Source: Eretmocerus hayati
Taxonomy: Eukaryota; Arthropoda; Insecta; Hymenoptera; Aphelinidae
DNA length: 64,000 nt
NCBI GenBank assembly: GCA_029851415.1
Contig: CM056744.1
Span: 87,266,907-87,330,906, forward strand
Direction: 5' to 3'
Numbering within the stretch: position 1 is the first letter of the stretch; every line of letters begins with the position of its first letter. The notes beneath the pieces were generated by a model that was not told where the DNA came from, ran no database searches, and was given only the letters and a program-made list of their open reading frames with translations. Made by a program: the position numbers and the translations under genes. Below, in pieces: positions 36,396 through 48,598 of this stretch.

Positions 36396-36957
36396 ATTTT
36401 CATGAGCCAAGTACTGATTAAAATTTTGTGACACAACGTTTCGGTCACGCTTTTCCACCCCTATCAAGCGCATAGGTTCGTATTACATAAATCCATTACA
36501 GTTGTGATGAGTCAGTCTCAATTCTCTTCAGATTTGGAATTTGAAATACAGAAATTGGACTCTCATTCTCTCTACTTCTTGAATGCTATTTCCATATAAA
36601 AACCATACCACAGATAGTGATGATAGTATCCGTGGACAAGAACATCAGCCGAATAGATACTATGATTCAAATATACAATGACAAACGAATGCAGTCAATA
36701 ATATTCAGGAACACATCGTTCTTCAAATAATCTCACAGTACTTGTCTGTGATATCGTTTTCATATGAAATGACGCTCAAGTAAAAAGAAGGTGGGAAACT
36801 GAGCTCTGTATTTCAAATCCCGGAATTGAAGAGAATTGACAAATCAGAACTGTGATGAACTTGCGTAATGCGCACTAAGGCACGTGATAAATGTGGGATA
36901 GGACCACCAAAACGTTGTGCCACAAAATTTGATCAGGATATCTCGACTCATGAAAAT
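36396..36957. repeat. Inverted-repeat element (~562 bp)
   Basis: ATTTTCATGAG at the left end is mirrored at the right end. The arms pair for about 160 bp at moderate identity, through AAATTTTGTGRCACAACGTTT (36420s and 36900s) and TCAATTCTCTTCA (36518 and 36828). The centre of roughly 200 bp is unpaired. No coding capacity; MITE-like. Confidence 0.7.
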
Positions 36958-39900
36958 CGATCGGTTATAACCTTTCACAACAACATATCAATATGACTGA
37001 TCAAACATTACGAAGACATCACGAAAAGGGAGAGGTTCGAGTATATTGACTCTGGCAATCACAAGATTCGGTAAAATACGCTCTTTTACGTGCATCGAAA
37101 AAATTATTCACTCTCAAATCATACAAGTCCACTGTAAAAACGCTGGTGTGAATTTACAAGTGAGTCCGTACAGGGCAGCGCCATCTCAGAGGGCTATTTC
37201 TAAAGTCACCAAAAATTTGAAAATTATCGCGCCCCGCGAGTATGCATAACATTCTCAGATCTGATCTATCGCATCGCGGGCGCCCATCGTTTCCCAGTTC
37301 TGGGTACTGAAAAATTACTCGACCAGTTCTGGAAACAGTAAAATTTAAGGGTCCTGCGAATTTTGAGTGGGAATGTGATTGCATGGTTTCTGTCCAGGTG
37401 AAAATTCACTTCGCTGAGGCACCGAGCTTGAAGCAATCACATTCTCGATGAGTATTCTTACCATCCTCAGCAATGGTCACATAGTTTCCAGTCTCTAGCA
37501 TTGCAAAGACTCACCAAGAGTTTTGACGGTGTATACTTACGATTTGTGGAAAGTCACAAGATTATAAGGATCGAAAATGATATATTCTCCAGCTTTAGTA
37601 AGTTCCCATTTTTCATGTTGTTGATATGAGACTCGGGGTATGACAAATTTTACAACTCAGTTTACATTTCTCTCATTCCTCGAAAATTCATTTACTTCTT
37701 GTGTCACCGATATTGCAAGTTACCCAAAATCTATTGTTGTACTGATATGTAACACCTCTGGTGCACAAGGGAGTCGGTATACTGTGTCAAAGAATTGTTC
37801 AAATAGTCGACGACAGGAGATTGGCAAACAAATAGGAGAGGTTCGAATTCGCAGTAAACTTTTTTGTTGCGTGCAAGTTCTTTGATGTTTGTTCCAACAA
37901 GAGACAATCCACAACCCACTTTGAAAATCTTTCCAATTACTCAGGGATCCAATAAACATTGGGAGTAGAAAGGTGATTCTAGAGAATAGAAACTGTCTGA
38001 ATTATCTAGTTCCCAATGTAGAATTTTACTTATCTATCAAATTATTCTCGGATGGGTTTGTGGGGTATCATTCAGGAAGTAAGATTATATGTGAGTAGTT
38101 CCGAGCGAAACAGGCCTACAAAAAAGGGTCATTTCTCTGATTTTCTTTTCAACTTCTTCTCTCGATTCTATGATACAAAGTATGGACTTTCCGCCACCTA
38201 AAGGGCACCCAAAACATTTCCCAAACACCTCCAACTTATATTAATTCATCCTTTTGAATTATCTCCAACAAGAAAATTTGGGTATTTTTTCCAATAGAAT
38301 GGATATTACTCGAACCCGATCAGAGATAAAGAGATGCGGTCTGCAGCATTCGGAAGGTCTTCTAAAAATTTTTGAAATTGGTCTTGCAAGAGTCAATTTG
38401 AGGTTATGGGTGGTTATATCGGTTAAAAAAGTAAAAATTCAATTTCTCAAGAACTCAACTGAGGCATATTTTTGGTCTTTTCACAAATCTAACTTCAGGC
38501 TTCTGGAAATCGTCTGTTCTCTGCGCATGCGCAGGGATTTAGCCCCCCCCCTCCAAAAACCGATTAATTAGGAAGCCAGAGAAATTTCCTCAGGAATGAC
38601 CACCTGGCGGGGTCCATTCGACACATTCAAACCTTAGCTACGACGTAGGAAAAATGAACCCTCAGCTCGAGTGCAGTAAGTCGGCAGACGCCTTTGGACG
38701 GGGGCAGGTGCGGATTGTCTCCGGTACCTCCGACCCACCTCTTTGGAATTATCGAGATTCAGTGGTTTTTCGAGCTCTATAAATCTGCCTCAAATGCATG
38801 GAATTGACTTCGCTAGGTAAGATACACCCATAAAAAATTGCTAAAATACCCCTAAAGAAACAAAAAGGGATTTGGGACTTGAAAGTGACTGTCTCATTCA
38901 GATCAATTATACCAAATAAGTAAGAGTAAAAAGAATTTTTAAGAAACGCTTTCATGAACTATACCAAGAAACTTTGTCAACCTTGGCATGATATTAAGGA
39001 GATGAGAATTGGTAGAACGATGAAAATCATCGGGAGAAAAGTACAATGTCAGAGTACGCGGTGCTTGGAGAAGAATGGTCTATGGGTGTCGTATAATATC
39101 GTATTCGAATTTCGGCGCCAATGAGGCGGGTGATGAGCGCTGCTCACTTCATATCAGTCGCATCGATATCGATCTCCCTATATCCTCCCCAGCTCACGGT
39201 CTGGCTCACGCGCGCCCGAGCCCCGAGCCTGCACGAACACGTGTTCACAAACATGTGATCGGGTACGAAAATTTGTGGAACCACAGACGAGCCAAGTCCG
39301 GAGAAAACTATAAGAGCTCGGTGAAGCGTCTATTAATGAGCTCCAGTAGATCAAAGTCATCAGACACTCACGCAACTGGACGTAAATATGACCTAAAAGA
39401 TCTGACCATTGTGCCGGTAAAGTCACTCGCGACTGCTGACAAAACCGAGGGGATTCCTGAGATTTCCCCAAAACGTATAAATCCATGACTGTGATTGGCT
39501 GATTTGAAATGCCGCTCATGATTGGCTGTTGGCGGTGGGCCGGATGCTCAAAATCATGCACCACTAGTTATAATTACAAAGTGCTAGGCCAAAGTGAAGT
39601 TAAATGAAAGCGTTCAAAAAGGGTTATCGAAATAGAATTTTCTCTAATACTGGATCTTTTGAGAATCGGATTTAAAGTCTTTGGAGAAGATCCAAAATTA
39701 TCATTTGTTCGTAGACTCTGATGGGGCTGGAGTTTGTTCTCATTGTTACCTGAGCTTGGTAGGTAGATTCTTCATCAGAATACTGTGACCATTAGAAGAA
39801 TATTTCTAATCTTCATTCCTGGCTTTCGTGTATAACTACAGAACCTAATATGTGTTGTACTTCAGCAGAACATCGGAAGAGAGAGTTGTAAGTAGTCCTG
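36958..39900. other. No gene seen
   Basis: Frames are short and unconvincing. The 39.07-39.56 kb part is GC-richer and has overlapping frames of 137 (plus) and 128 (minus) codons, neither recognisable. Two ATTGGCTG boxes (inverted CCAAT) occur at about 39491 and 39520, which could mark a promoter. Confidence 0.45.
38521..38534. promoter_or_regulatory. Perfect NRF-1-type palindrome
   Basis: CTGCGCATGCGCAG contains TGCGCATGCGCA, the consensus of the NRF-1/Ewg transcription factor family. It is isolated, next to a C8 run, with no gene identified nearby. Confidence 0.35.
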
Positions 39901-39904
39901 CATT

Positions 39905-39939
39905 AGAGAGAGAGAGAGAGATAGATAGATAGATAGATA
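39905..39939. repeat. (GA)n then (GATA)n tail of LINE A
   Basis: On the minus strand this reads as the 3' tail (TATC)n(TC)n directly after the AATAAAGG end of LINE A. Confidence 0.85.
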
Positions 39940-40138
39940 ACCTTTATTCGCCCGAGGGCAAAATTGAAAAATACAGTGGCATATGTCACATATGTTACAC
40001 CTACATAATAAATATATAAAAAGTATAAATAATTGTCTTTTTGGTCTAGGAATATTAGGATTATCACAGAAAGTGACTAGTCATTTTAAGAAATCGAGAG
40101 ATGCATAAAAGTCAGGAAGAGAATGATAAAATACATTT

Positions 40139-40140
<2 letters not shown>

Positions 40141-40194
<54 letters not shown>
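40141..40194. repeat. (AT)27 microsatellite
   Basis: 54 bp of uninterrupted AT, within the 3' untranslated part of LINE A. It probably expanded after or during insertion. Confidence 0.95.
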
Positions 40195-40197
<3 letters not shown>

Positions 40198-40365
40198 TGT
40201 TCACAAGAACGATCGAGGAGAGAGGACATTCTCACGTAGAAAGGCATATAAAGGCTTGGGCCAGCAGAAATATCACAGGAATTACAATTCAGTGGCGAAG
40301 TAGCCACGTATAACTCTTTTTAAAAAAGGAAACGCCGGTTGAAAAGAGCCCAAGCCTATCACAGT

Positions 40366-42012
40366 TTAGAGATTAAAATAATGCCTCCTCTCCACATCAA
40401 TCCTCTGAGAAGACTGAGTCAGAAGGAAATCTTTTAAGGCCTCTTTGAATACTGATATTTTCCTCAGCTGCCGAAAGCCCGGAGGGAGAAAGTTCCACAG
40501 ATGAGCACATTGAGCCTGGAATGATCTTCTTCCGTACTCAAGTCTCATATTGGGAACCTTGAGTACCCGCTCTTCTGCGTCACCACGTGCGGGGCGTTCA
40601 GATTGGTACCTGGTAAACATCGCAGCTAGGTAGCCAGGTTCTCCAAGATGCATGATCTTATGCATTAAAAGTGCTGCGAAGTACATTCTCCGCGAATCAG
40701 TACGTAACCAACCCAAACGCTCCCTAAACGGGGTGATGTGCTCGTCTCTCCTAAGATCAAAAATGTACCTCACACATGAATTGCTCAGTCGCTGTATCCG
40801 TTGCCGCTGTTCGTCCGTGGCGTCGAGGTACACGACTGTGCAATAATCTAAATGCGGTTGAACTAATGACTCGACTAGGCGAATTCGGAGAGGTCTGGTG
40901 ATACACGCCCTAAAAAACCGCAATCCGTATAGGGCTCTATTCACTTTCTTAGTTACTTGGTCGATGTGCGGTTTCCACGTCAGTTCACTGTCAAGTGTAA
41001 CACCAAGACTCACGACCGTGTCGCTGAACGGAATGAACTTTCCTTCCTGTATCTCAACTCCTGGCAAGTCCATTCTCTTCAGGTCTTTGATATTCCTCTC
41101 AGAGCTGAAAAAGATTGCCTTGGTCTTGCCAGCGTTGAGACGCAGGCCGGAACTTCTGGCCCGTTCAGCAATTAGTCGTCCTACTTCCCCTAGCCGAGTG
41201 ATGCCTTCCTTGATCTTAGTTTTCTCGACTTGGAGATAAATTTGAAGATCATCCGCATAGAATAGATGATATACCGACTTTCCATCTAGCAAGGCAGGTA
41301 AGTCATTAACATATAAGCTGAAGAGTAAAGGCCCGAGAACGGATCCCTGTGGAACACCCAGATTGGTTTCGAGCCAATCAGAACTACCGGATTTTGAAGT
41401 GACTATTTGGGTGCGGCCTTGTAAGTATGATCTTATCCACAGGAGTGCCGACCTTGAGAATCCAAGGTTTCGGAGCTTCCTCAACAGCTTTGACGGTGTT
41501 ATTGTGTCGAAGGCTTTGCTAAAGTCGAATAGTAGGAGTAAGGTGATCTTCTTCCTATCAATGCCTACTCTGATGTCATCCGTCAACTTTAGCAAAGCTG
41601 TCTGGGTGCTGTGGTGTTGCCTGAAACCAGTCTGGAAGCGATCAAGAAGTTTCTCTACTTTCAAATACTCCGTGATTTGGTCATGTGCAATTTTTTCCAG
41701 AACCTTGGAAAGGAAGCACAGCAGCGCTATGGGACGGAAGTCCGAGACCGTTGATGGAGCTACAGTCTTTTTCAATGCAATCAGCTGCGCTTGCTTCCAA
41801 GTCTCAGGAAAAACGCTATGAGCGAAAGAGGAATTGAAAATATGTACAATAAGATCACCAACTGCCGGAAGAGCCTTCGCGATCACGCTCTGGGGGATCC
41901 CATCCACCCCACGGGCCTGCGAGGAGAAATGTTTAATAGCAAGGACTACATTGTTGAAATTTGTGGGCTTAAATTTAAACCCCTCCTCCGGTGCAGAGTT
42001 AATATCGTCCAT
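40366..42012 (-). CDS. LINE A reverse transcriptase, C-terminal part of ORF2 (truncated)
   Basis: Retrotransposon reverse transcriptase copying element RNA at the nicked target. The frame is 548 codons with the fingers/palm blocks in order: FRPIALL near residue 92, FDFSKAFD at 162-169 (first catalytic Asp), GVPQGSVLGP at 219-228, and FYADD at 251-255 (catalytic Asp pair), then thumb and C-terminal region. No stop interrupts it, so it is a fairly young copy. The first ATG is incidental, since the frame is cut at the 5' truncation and lacks the apurinic-endonuclease domain. Motif style suggests a Jockey/CR1-group clade; exact clade not settled. It differs from LINE B in sequence. Confidence 0.88.
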   Translation of the reverse strand: MDDINSAPEEGFKFKPTNFNNVVLAIKHFSSQARGVDGIPQSVIAKALPAVGDLIVHIFNSSFAHSVFPETWKQAQLIALKKTVAPSTVSDFRPIALLCFLSKVLEKIAHDQITEYLKVEKLLDRFQTGFRQHHSTQTALLKLTDDIRVGIDRKKITLLLLFDFSKAFDTITPSKLLRKLRNLGFSRSALLWIRSYLQGRTQIVTSKSGSSDWLETNLGVPQGSVLGPLLFSLYVNDLPALLDGKSVYHLFYADDLQIYLQVEKTKIKEGITRLGEVGRLIAERARSSGLRLNAGKTKAIFFSSERNIKDLKRMDLPGVEIQEGKFIPFSDTVVSLGVTLDSELTWKPHIDQVTKKVNRALYGLRFFRACITRPLRIRLVESLVQPHLDYCTVVYLDATDEQRQRIQRLSNSCVRYIFDLRRDEHITPFRERLGWLRTDSRRMYFAALLMHKIMHLGEPGYLAAMFTRYQSERPARGDAEERVLKVPNMRLEYGRRSFQAQCAHLWNFLPPGFRQLRKISVFKEALKDFLLTQSSQRIDVERRHYFNL

Positions 42013-42023
42013 TGCTTCATTGA

Positions 42024-42063
42024 TAGAGAGAGAGAGAGAGCGAGAGATTGATTGATTGATTGA
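42024..42063. repeat. (GA)n then (ATTG)n, tail of LINE B
   Basis: Read on the minus strand this is (CAAT)n followed by (TC)n, the 3' tail of LINE B. It also touches the 5' truncation of LINE A. Confidence 0.85.
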
Positions 42064-44490
42064 TATAAATTTTATCGAGGACGGGGGTTAAAAACCCATT
42101 CGCCCAGATAACAGGTATACATACCAAGACTCAAGCTCAATAGATTAATAATAAAATTGAGAATGATGAATATATAAATAAATAATGAGGAGACTGAGAA
42201 GTATTTACATTTAGATATGTGACCATTGAATTGACATCGTTTTTGCCGGGAGAGCTCTCAATTCAGGCTGCAGTACGTGCCGGTTACGTAGGTTGTTGCA
42301 GAATACCGATGAGAGGTGACGGGATCGGTTCTAGCCCTTCGTGCAAAGCACGCTCGAACCAATCTTTGCTATCACGATCGCGTAGAAAATTTAGCAGAAC
42401 ATCTTTCAGGCTCTCCAGACTAGCTTCAAAGTCAAGGTAGGGGAGTTTATTCAGGAGATGTGAAGCACGGATGGTAAACGACTGATTCAGAGCTTCAGTG
42501 CGAGGAGATCTGTAGGTTAAAGAGGCTCTGCTCTTCCTTTCTGATTGTCACAAAGTAGGGTTTTCACTGACAAGAGAAAACTTGGATCTGAGAAAGGCCG
42601 GCTGATTGTGTTTGATAATGGCAAGTGCAAGTGAGCCGAGAAGGTACTCTCGGCGACTTTCAGCGGAGAGCCAGCCAAGACTCACACGGTAGGGTGTGAC
42701 ATTGGCTTGTCGAGGGATGTTGCCATAAATAAATCTGATACAAGCATTGCGCAAACGGTGGAGTTTCAAGGCTTGCTCTTTGTTCAACCCAGTAAGTAAC
42801 GCCGCACCATAGTCGAAGTATGGCAAAACTAAGCTAGTAACTAGCTGTTGCCGTAGCGGACGAGCCAGACTACGAGCAGCAACTCTCAAGGAATAGAGAG
42901 ATCCATGGATACGCTGACTAATTTGACTGATTTGTTTGCCCCAATCAAGTGATCGATCGATAAACATTCCAAGACTCTTGATCTGAGACGAGTACGGAAT
43001 GTTTGTCTCCATGACCTGCACTTGTGGCAGTTGATCCAGGTGAATCTCTTTGAGATAGAGTTTGCTTCCTAGGATGATGACCGATGTTTTTGATGCATTG
43101 AGTTTCAGGCCGTTGTCTGCAGCCCATTTGGCAACTGCTTGGGCATCTAAAGATCTCAATGCAATATGATCAAGGAGCTCCTTGGGGAGACAATGGAGGT
43201 ATATGCTCGAGTCATCTGCAAATATCGCACACTTGGTATGCGTGAGGACATCAGGAAGATCGTTGATGAAAATGAGGAAAAGCAGAGGACCAAGTACACT
43301 CCCTTGGGGTACACCGGTCACTAGTGGAAGCCATGATTCATGCATGCCATCTGGAAGACGAACAGCTTGTTGACGATCGCTGAGATAGCTAGCAAACCAT
43401 CGTATGACACAGTCGCTGCATCCTATTTTCCTCAGTTTCATCAAGAGTTTGGCATGTGGCAGGGTATCAAATGCTTTTGAGAAGTCAGATGAGATTAATA
43501 TTGTGAGCATCCTTTTATCAATGGCACCCCGAGCATCTTCCAGAACTCCAAGAAGAGCTGATTGAGTCGAGTGGTGGGATCTGAAGCCAGATTGTCTTTC
43601 GTGGAGCGAGTTTGAAGCTGATAGGTGGTTCGAGATGTGTCTGTGAACAACTCTTTCCAGAACTTTTGATAGCTCGGAAAGTTGTGCAACGGGACGGGTA
43701 TCGGATGGGGTCTTAGGAGCAGATACTTTCGGAGGAGGGATAATCGAAGCCTGTTTCCATGTGGCCGGAAAATAATCAGTTGACAAAAAATCATTGATCA
43801 CACTCGTCAGGTGAGTGTGGATCGCAGGGAACGCTAGCTTGGCCATAGAGGAGGATATCTCATCTGATCCCATACTCCTAGATTTGCCATTGAAGAATGC
43901 TTTGGCGACATCGGCTTCGGTAACTGGAGCGAAATCGAATGTTGGGACACTTGTAGGCAAAGGTATAGAGCAAATACGATCAACTCCGTCATCTTTCAGA
44001 GATTCGCCTGAACTCGTTACGCTAGCAAAGTACTGATTCAAGGTTTTTGCATCGAATATATCTAAGGGAGACAAACGAGGGCGAGACACAACTCCTAGTT
44101 TACGGAGTTCACTCCATCTAGATCTTGGGTTAGGAGCAGATGATATTTTGTCATCAATATACATGTTTTTAGCCTTATCTAACTCAGATTTGACTAGTGC
44201 CCTTTTTCTACGATAGTCGTGGAGAAGATCTTGAGATTGTGTACGATTGGCGATGCGGTATAACTTGTCACGTTCAACCATAAGACGACGAATATCAGCT
44301 GACACCCAGGGTTTTTTTGAGAAGGTGCTGTTGAAGTTTCTTGAGGGTGCAAGCTGATTAAACGCATCTAGGGTTGCTGTAGTGATTGAAGATACAGTGT
44401 CGTCTAAGTGGGTCTTTGCAAGGCCATGATAAATAGATAAACTTAAGTCTAGGGGTCGCAGAATTATATTATTACTATGTCTTAAAATAG
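42064..44490 (-). mobile_element. LINE B: 5'-truncated non-LTR retrotransposon
   Basis: A second, different LINE on the same strand, from the CAAT-repeat tail to a 5' truncation next to the GA tract at 44494. Its 3' region, like that of LINE A, contains GGGCGAAT near the end, so the two may use related 3' recognition. Confidence 0.85.
42548..44487 (-). CDS. LINE B reverse transcriptase, C-terminal ORF2 (truncated)
   Basis: Element-encoded reverse transcriptase. The frame is open from the truncation (about 44487) to the stop at 42548. A GTG at 44305 is not a meaningful start, because codons upstream (…FSKKPWVSADIRRL…) are in frame and typical of the linker between endonuclease and RT. Numbered from 44305: DFSKAFD at 274-280, GVPQGSVLGP at 331-340, FADD at 362-365, then a long C-terminal region ending at residue 585. 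No internal stop. The endonuclease and ORF1 are absent. Same broad group as LINE A but a separate family. Confidence 0.88.
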
Positions 44491-44491
44491 A

Positions 44492-44493
<2 letters not shown>

Positions 44494-44532
<39 letters not shown>
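44494..44532. repeat. (GA)n tract between LINE B and the R1-like array
   Basis: About 39 bp of GA. The right end of the R1-like array (51036-51046) is again GGAGAGAGAGA, so the array seems to sit inside a GA microsatellite. Confidence 0.85.
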
Positions 44533-44534
<2 letters not shown>

Positions 44535-46184
44535 CCCCCGGGGCCGGAATCGGACAGGGATCGGTCTCCGGGCCGTTCAACTGGAACACCCAGTATGACA
44601 GCTTACTGTCTATCGAACTGCCAGAAGGAGTGATAATAGTAGCTTTCGCGGATGACGCGGGACTCATAGTATGGGCTGACAACGAGGAACTCTTGGGTAG
44701 ACGCGCGAACGAAGCGCTGGCCCGAGTCTACGAGTGGATGATTAGCAGGCTTCTGGAGCTCGCTGTCAAGAAGTGCGAAGCAATCGTGGTCACAAGGCGT
44801 AGTAAGTTTGACTTACCCCGGTTTTATATCAACGGGCAAGAGATTCCACGGAAGACAGAGCTGAAATACCTCGGTGTATGGCTCGACGACAAGTGGTCGT
44901 TCAAGAAGCACATCGGGGAAGCCGCCCAGAAGGCGAGCAGGGTCGGTGCGGCGCTCCAGCGGCTTATGCCGAATATCGGAGGACCCAAGGAAAAGAGGCG
45001 CGCACTTCTCAACACCGTCACTACCTCCGTCATGCTGTACGGTGCACCCGTGTGGGGGAAGAGAGTAGAGAAGACCATCATCGAGAAGAGAATGGGGCCT
45101 GTCTACCGAAGAGCGGCCTTGAGGAGTATCCGTGCCTACCGCACTGGATCAGGAGATGCGGCTTACGTATTGGCGAGTACTCCGCCCATCCACTTGCTTG
45201 TCGCGGAGCGAGTGAGGATCTGGGACCGCCAAAAAGTGATCGGAGCCGAACGAGTACTCACTCCGACGATGAAAGAGATCATCCGCGACAACGAGAAGGA
45301 AACCACCCTTGAGCATTGGCAAACTGAGTGGGACTCGCCATTTGCAAACGGCAGATGGACGCACCGGCTGATCCGTGACGTAGCCAAGTGGGCGGAACGC
45401 ACTCACGGAGAGATGGACTACTGGACGACGCAGGCACTGAGCGATCATGGTTGCTTCGGTTCCTATCTAACCAGGTTCAAGAAGAGGACGACCCCAGCAT
45501 GTCAGTCATGCGGGGACGAATGGGATGACGCCGAACATGCCCTGTTCAAGTGCAGCGACACCTGGAGAGAGCGCGCCGAGCTGGATGAATGGCTGGGTGC
45601 TCAACTAACACCTGAGAATCTCGTCCCGTACTTGCTCCGCAACCAGGAGACATGGGATAGACTCACCGGATACATCAAGCTGGTGAAGACCCGCAAAGAG
45701 GAGAAAGAGAGGGAAGTAAGGCGCCTCGAAGCAGGCGAATTACAGTGACTCTGCCGATTGAAACAGAAGAGGCCCAAATGGTTCCAGGAGGAATATGATG
45801 GACTGAAGAGGGAAGGAAGAAGAGAGAAGATCGAAGAAAGAAGAAAGAAGAATGAAGAGATGGAAGAAGATCGAAGGAGGAGAAACAACACCTGCGAGTC
45901 GTGAGAAGAGGGACGCTCGATCCTGAGCGCGAGACGCAACCAGTCCTGAAGTAATGCTCACGCGGTGCCGGGTCCGGATTGGTAAGTTGGTGGATCTCTC
46001 CCTTGTCCGATGGCCAGCGTCAAAGGGGAAGGGAGAGAGGGTTTATCTGGTACGGATGGCCGCATCGATGCGGAATCCAGCCCGGAAGCCTTGAGAAGTA
46101 TCGGCCAGGCGTAATTGTCCGTGCGGAACCTCTCTGTGGCTACGTCGCAGCGTATTCACCCTACAACCACCTAAAAAAAAAAAA
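44533..46184 (+). pseudogene. R1-like LINE, array unit A (internally deleted)
   Basis: Begins GACCCCCGGGGC, the same Asp-Pro-(Trp/Arg)-Gly codons that start units B and C. It then jumps to the GIGQGSV block, a deletion of about 757 bp relative to unit B. From there the frame is open to 45748: FADD catalytic motif just after 44640, a long C-terminal domain, and a C-x2-C-x8-H-x4-C finger (CQSCGDEWDDAEHALFKC). This finger and the WNTxxDSLL spacing are R1-clade traits. Unlike B and C it keeps Trp where they have two stop codons. A purine-rich 3' untranslated region and A12 follow. Confidence 0.85.
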
Positions 46185-48598
46185 GACCCCTGGGGCAAGC
46201 CATATCGCGTGGTCATGTCGAAGGTCCGACCCCGGAGGGGCAACCCGCCACCGACCGATGCAGCAACATTGCGCAACATCGTGGAAGACCTCTTCCCAGC
46301 AAGAGAACCCAGAGTTACATTCCCTACGGAGAGCGAAGACCCCATCCCGCTCTTCACTATGCAAGAGCTACTCATAGCGGCGAAGAGGCTGCCCAACGGC
46401 AATTCCCCTGGCCTGGTCGGCATTCCAAACGAGGCTCTGAAACTGGTCTTCAAATACAAGCCAGATTTACTCCTCGACCTCTTCAACATCTGTCTGAGCG
46501 CGGGAATTTTCCCGGACAAGTGGAAACGCTAGAAGCTGGTCCTGATACCTAAGGGTCAAGGAGGTCAACGCCCTCTCAGCATGCTCGACAATATCGGGAA
46601 AATGTACGAGAGGATGGTGCTCAACAGGGTGGAGAAAGCCTACGAAGAAGGCGGTGGGCTATCACCAATGCAGTTCGGTTTCCGGAAGGGACGGAGCACT
46701 GTTCACGCAATCGAGGCGGTCCAAGAACGGGTTCAAGCGTCGGTAGGGAACCCATACCAAGGAAGAGGAGGATTCTCTGCTATCATTGCGTTGGACATAA
46801 AGAACGCATTCAACTGCGCGAGCTGGGAGCGAGTTTATCAATCTCAAGCAGGTAAAGTGCCCCCCTATCTACTAGCCGTCACGAGTGACTACCTGCGGAA
46901 CAGGACCCTCGTATACGACACCGACGAGGGACAAGAGATTTGGGTACTGTCCGCCGGAATCGGACAGGGATCGGTTTTCGGGCCGTTCAACTGGAACACC
47001 AGTCACGACAGCTTACTGTCTATCGAACTGCCAGAAGGAGTGATAATAGTGGCTTTCGCGGACGACGCGGGACTCATAGTATGGGCTGACAACGAGGAAC
47101 TCTTGGGTAGATGCGCGAACGAAGCGCTTGCCCGAGTCTACGAGTGGATGATTAGCAGGCTTCTGGAGCTCGCTGTCAAGAAGTGCGAAGCAATCGTGGT
47201 CACAAGGCGTAGGAAGTTCGACCTACCCCGGTTTTATATCAACGGGCAAGAGATTCCACGGAAAATAGAGCTGAAATATCTCGGTGTATGGCTCGACGAC
47301 AAGTGGTCGTTCAAGAAGCACATCCAGGAAGCCGCCCAGAAGGCGAGCAGGGTCGGTGCGAGGCTCCAGCGGCTAATGCCGAATATCGGAGGACCCAAGG
47401 AAAAGAGGCGCGCACTTCTCAACACCGTCACCACCTCCATCATGCTGTACGGTGCACCCGTATGGGGAAAGAGAGTAGAGAAGACCATCATCGAGAAGAG
47501 AATGGGGCCTGTCCATCAAAGAGCGGCCCTGAGGAGTATCCGTGCGTACCGCACCGTGTCAGGAGATGCGGCTCACGTATTGGCGAGTACTCCGCCCATA
47601 CAATTGCTCGTCTCGGAGCGAGTGAGGATCTGGGACCGCCAAAAAGTGATCGGAGCCGAACGAGTACTCACTCCGACGATGAAGGAGATCATCCGCGACA
47701 ACGAGAAGGAAACCACCCTCGAACAATGGCAAACTGAGTGAGACTCGCCATTTGCAAACGGCAGATGGACGCACCGGCTGATCCGTGACGTAGCCAAGTG
47801 GGCGGAACGCACTCACGGAGAGATGGACTACTGGACGACGCAGGCACTGAGCGATCATGGTTGCTTCGGTTCCTATCTAACCAGGTTCAAGAAGAGGACG
47901 ACCCCAGCATGCCAGTCATGCGGGGACAACTGGGATGACGCTGAACACGCCCTGTTCACGTACAACGACACACAAAGAGAGCGCGCCGAGTTGGATGGAT
48001 AGCTGGGTGCTCAACTGACACCTGAGAACCCCGTCCCGTACTTACTTCGCAACCAGGAGACATGGGATAGACTCACCGGATACATCAAGCTGGTGATGAC
48101 CCGCAAAGAGGAGAAAGAGAGGGAAGTAAGGCGCCTCGAAGCAGGCGAATTACAGTGACTCTGCCGATTGAAACAGAAGAGGCCCAAATGGTTCCAGAAG
48201 GAATATGATGGACTGAAGAGGGAAGGAAGAAGAGAGAAGATCGAAGAAAGAAGAAAGAAAAATGAAGAGATGGAAGAAGATCGAAGGAGGAGAAACAACA
48301 CCTGCGAGTCGTGAGAAGAGGGACGCTCGATCCTGAGCGCGAGACGCAACCAGTCCTGAAGTAATGCTCACGCGGTGCCGGGTCCGGATTGGTAAGTTGG
48401 TGGATCTCTCCCTTGTCCGATGGCCAGCGTCAAAGGGGAAGGGAGAGAGGGTTTATCTGGTACGGATGGCCGCATCGATGCGGAATCCAGCCCGGAAGCC
48501 TTGAGAAGTATCGGCCAGGCGTAATTGTCCGTCCGGAACCTCTCTGTGGCTACGTCGCAGCGTATTCACCCTACAACCACCTAAAAAAAAAAAAAAAA
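46185..48598 (+). pseudogene. R1-like LINE, array unit B (2,414 bp)
   Basis: Starts at GACCCCTGGGGC (Asp-Pro-Trp-Gly, within the RT N-terminal region) and ends in A16. Frames: 46209-46532 up to an in-frame TAG, 46581-47741 carrying the palm (ALDIKNAFN with catalytic Asp, GIGQGSV, FADD) to a TGA, and the finger region to another TAG near 48000. It is therefore dead. The first TAG and the two later stops are shared exactly with unit C. Confidence 0.85.

Larger units (their letters stand above)
39940..42022 (-). mobile_element. LINE A: 5'-truncated non-LTR retrotransposon
   Basis: The body runs from a 3' end (GGGCGAATAAAGGTTATC on the minus strand, then a TATC/TC tail) to an abrupt 5' truncation at about 42022 against a GA tract. 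The endonuclease half and ORF1 are missing. Confidence 0.85.

Noticed and set aside
44878..45312. Second plus-strand frames overlapping the R1 reverse transcriptase
   Set aside because: Shadow frames of the real RT frame; Arg/Glu/His-rich without a domain.
45601..45961. Minus-strand Ser/Phe/Leu-rich frames, repeated in the other R1 units
   Set aside because: Antisense to the purine-rich R1 3' untranslated region; they repeat only because the LINE units do.
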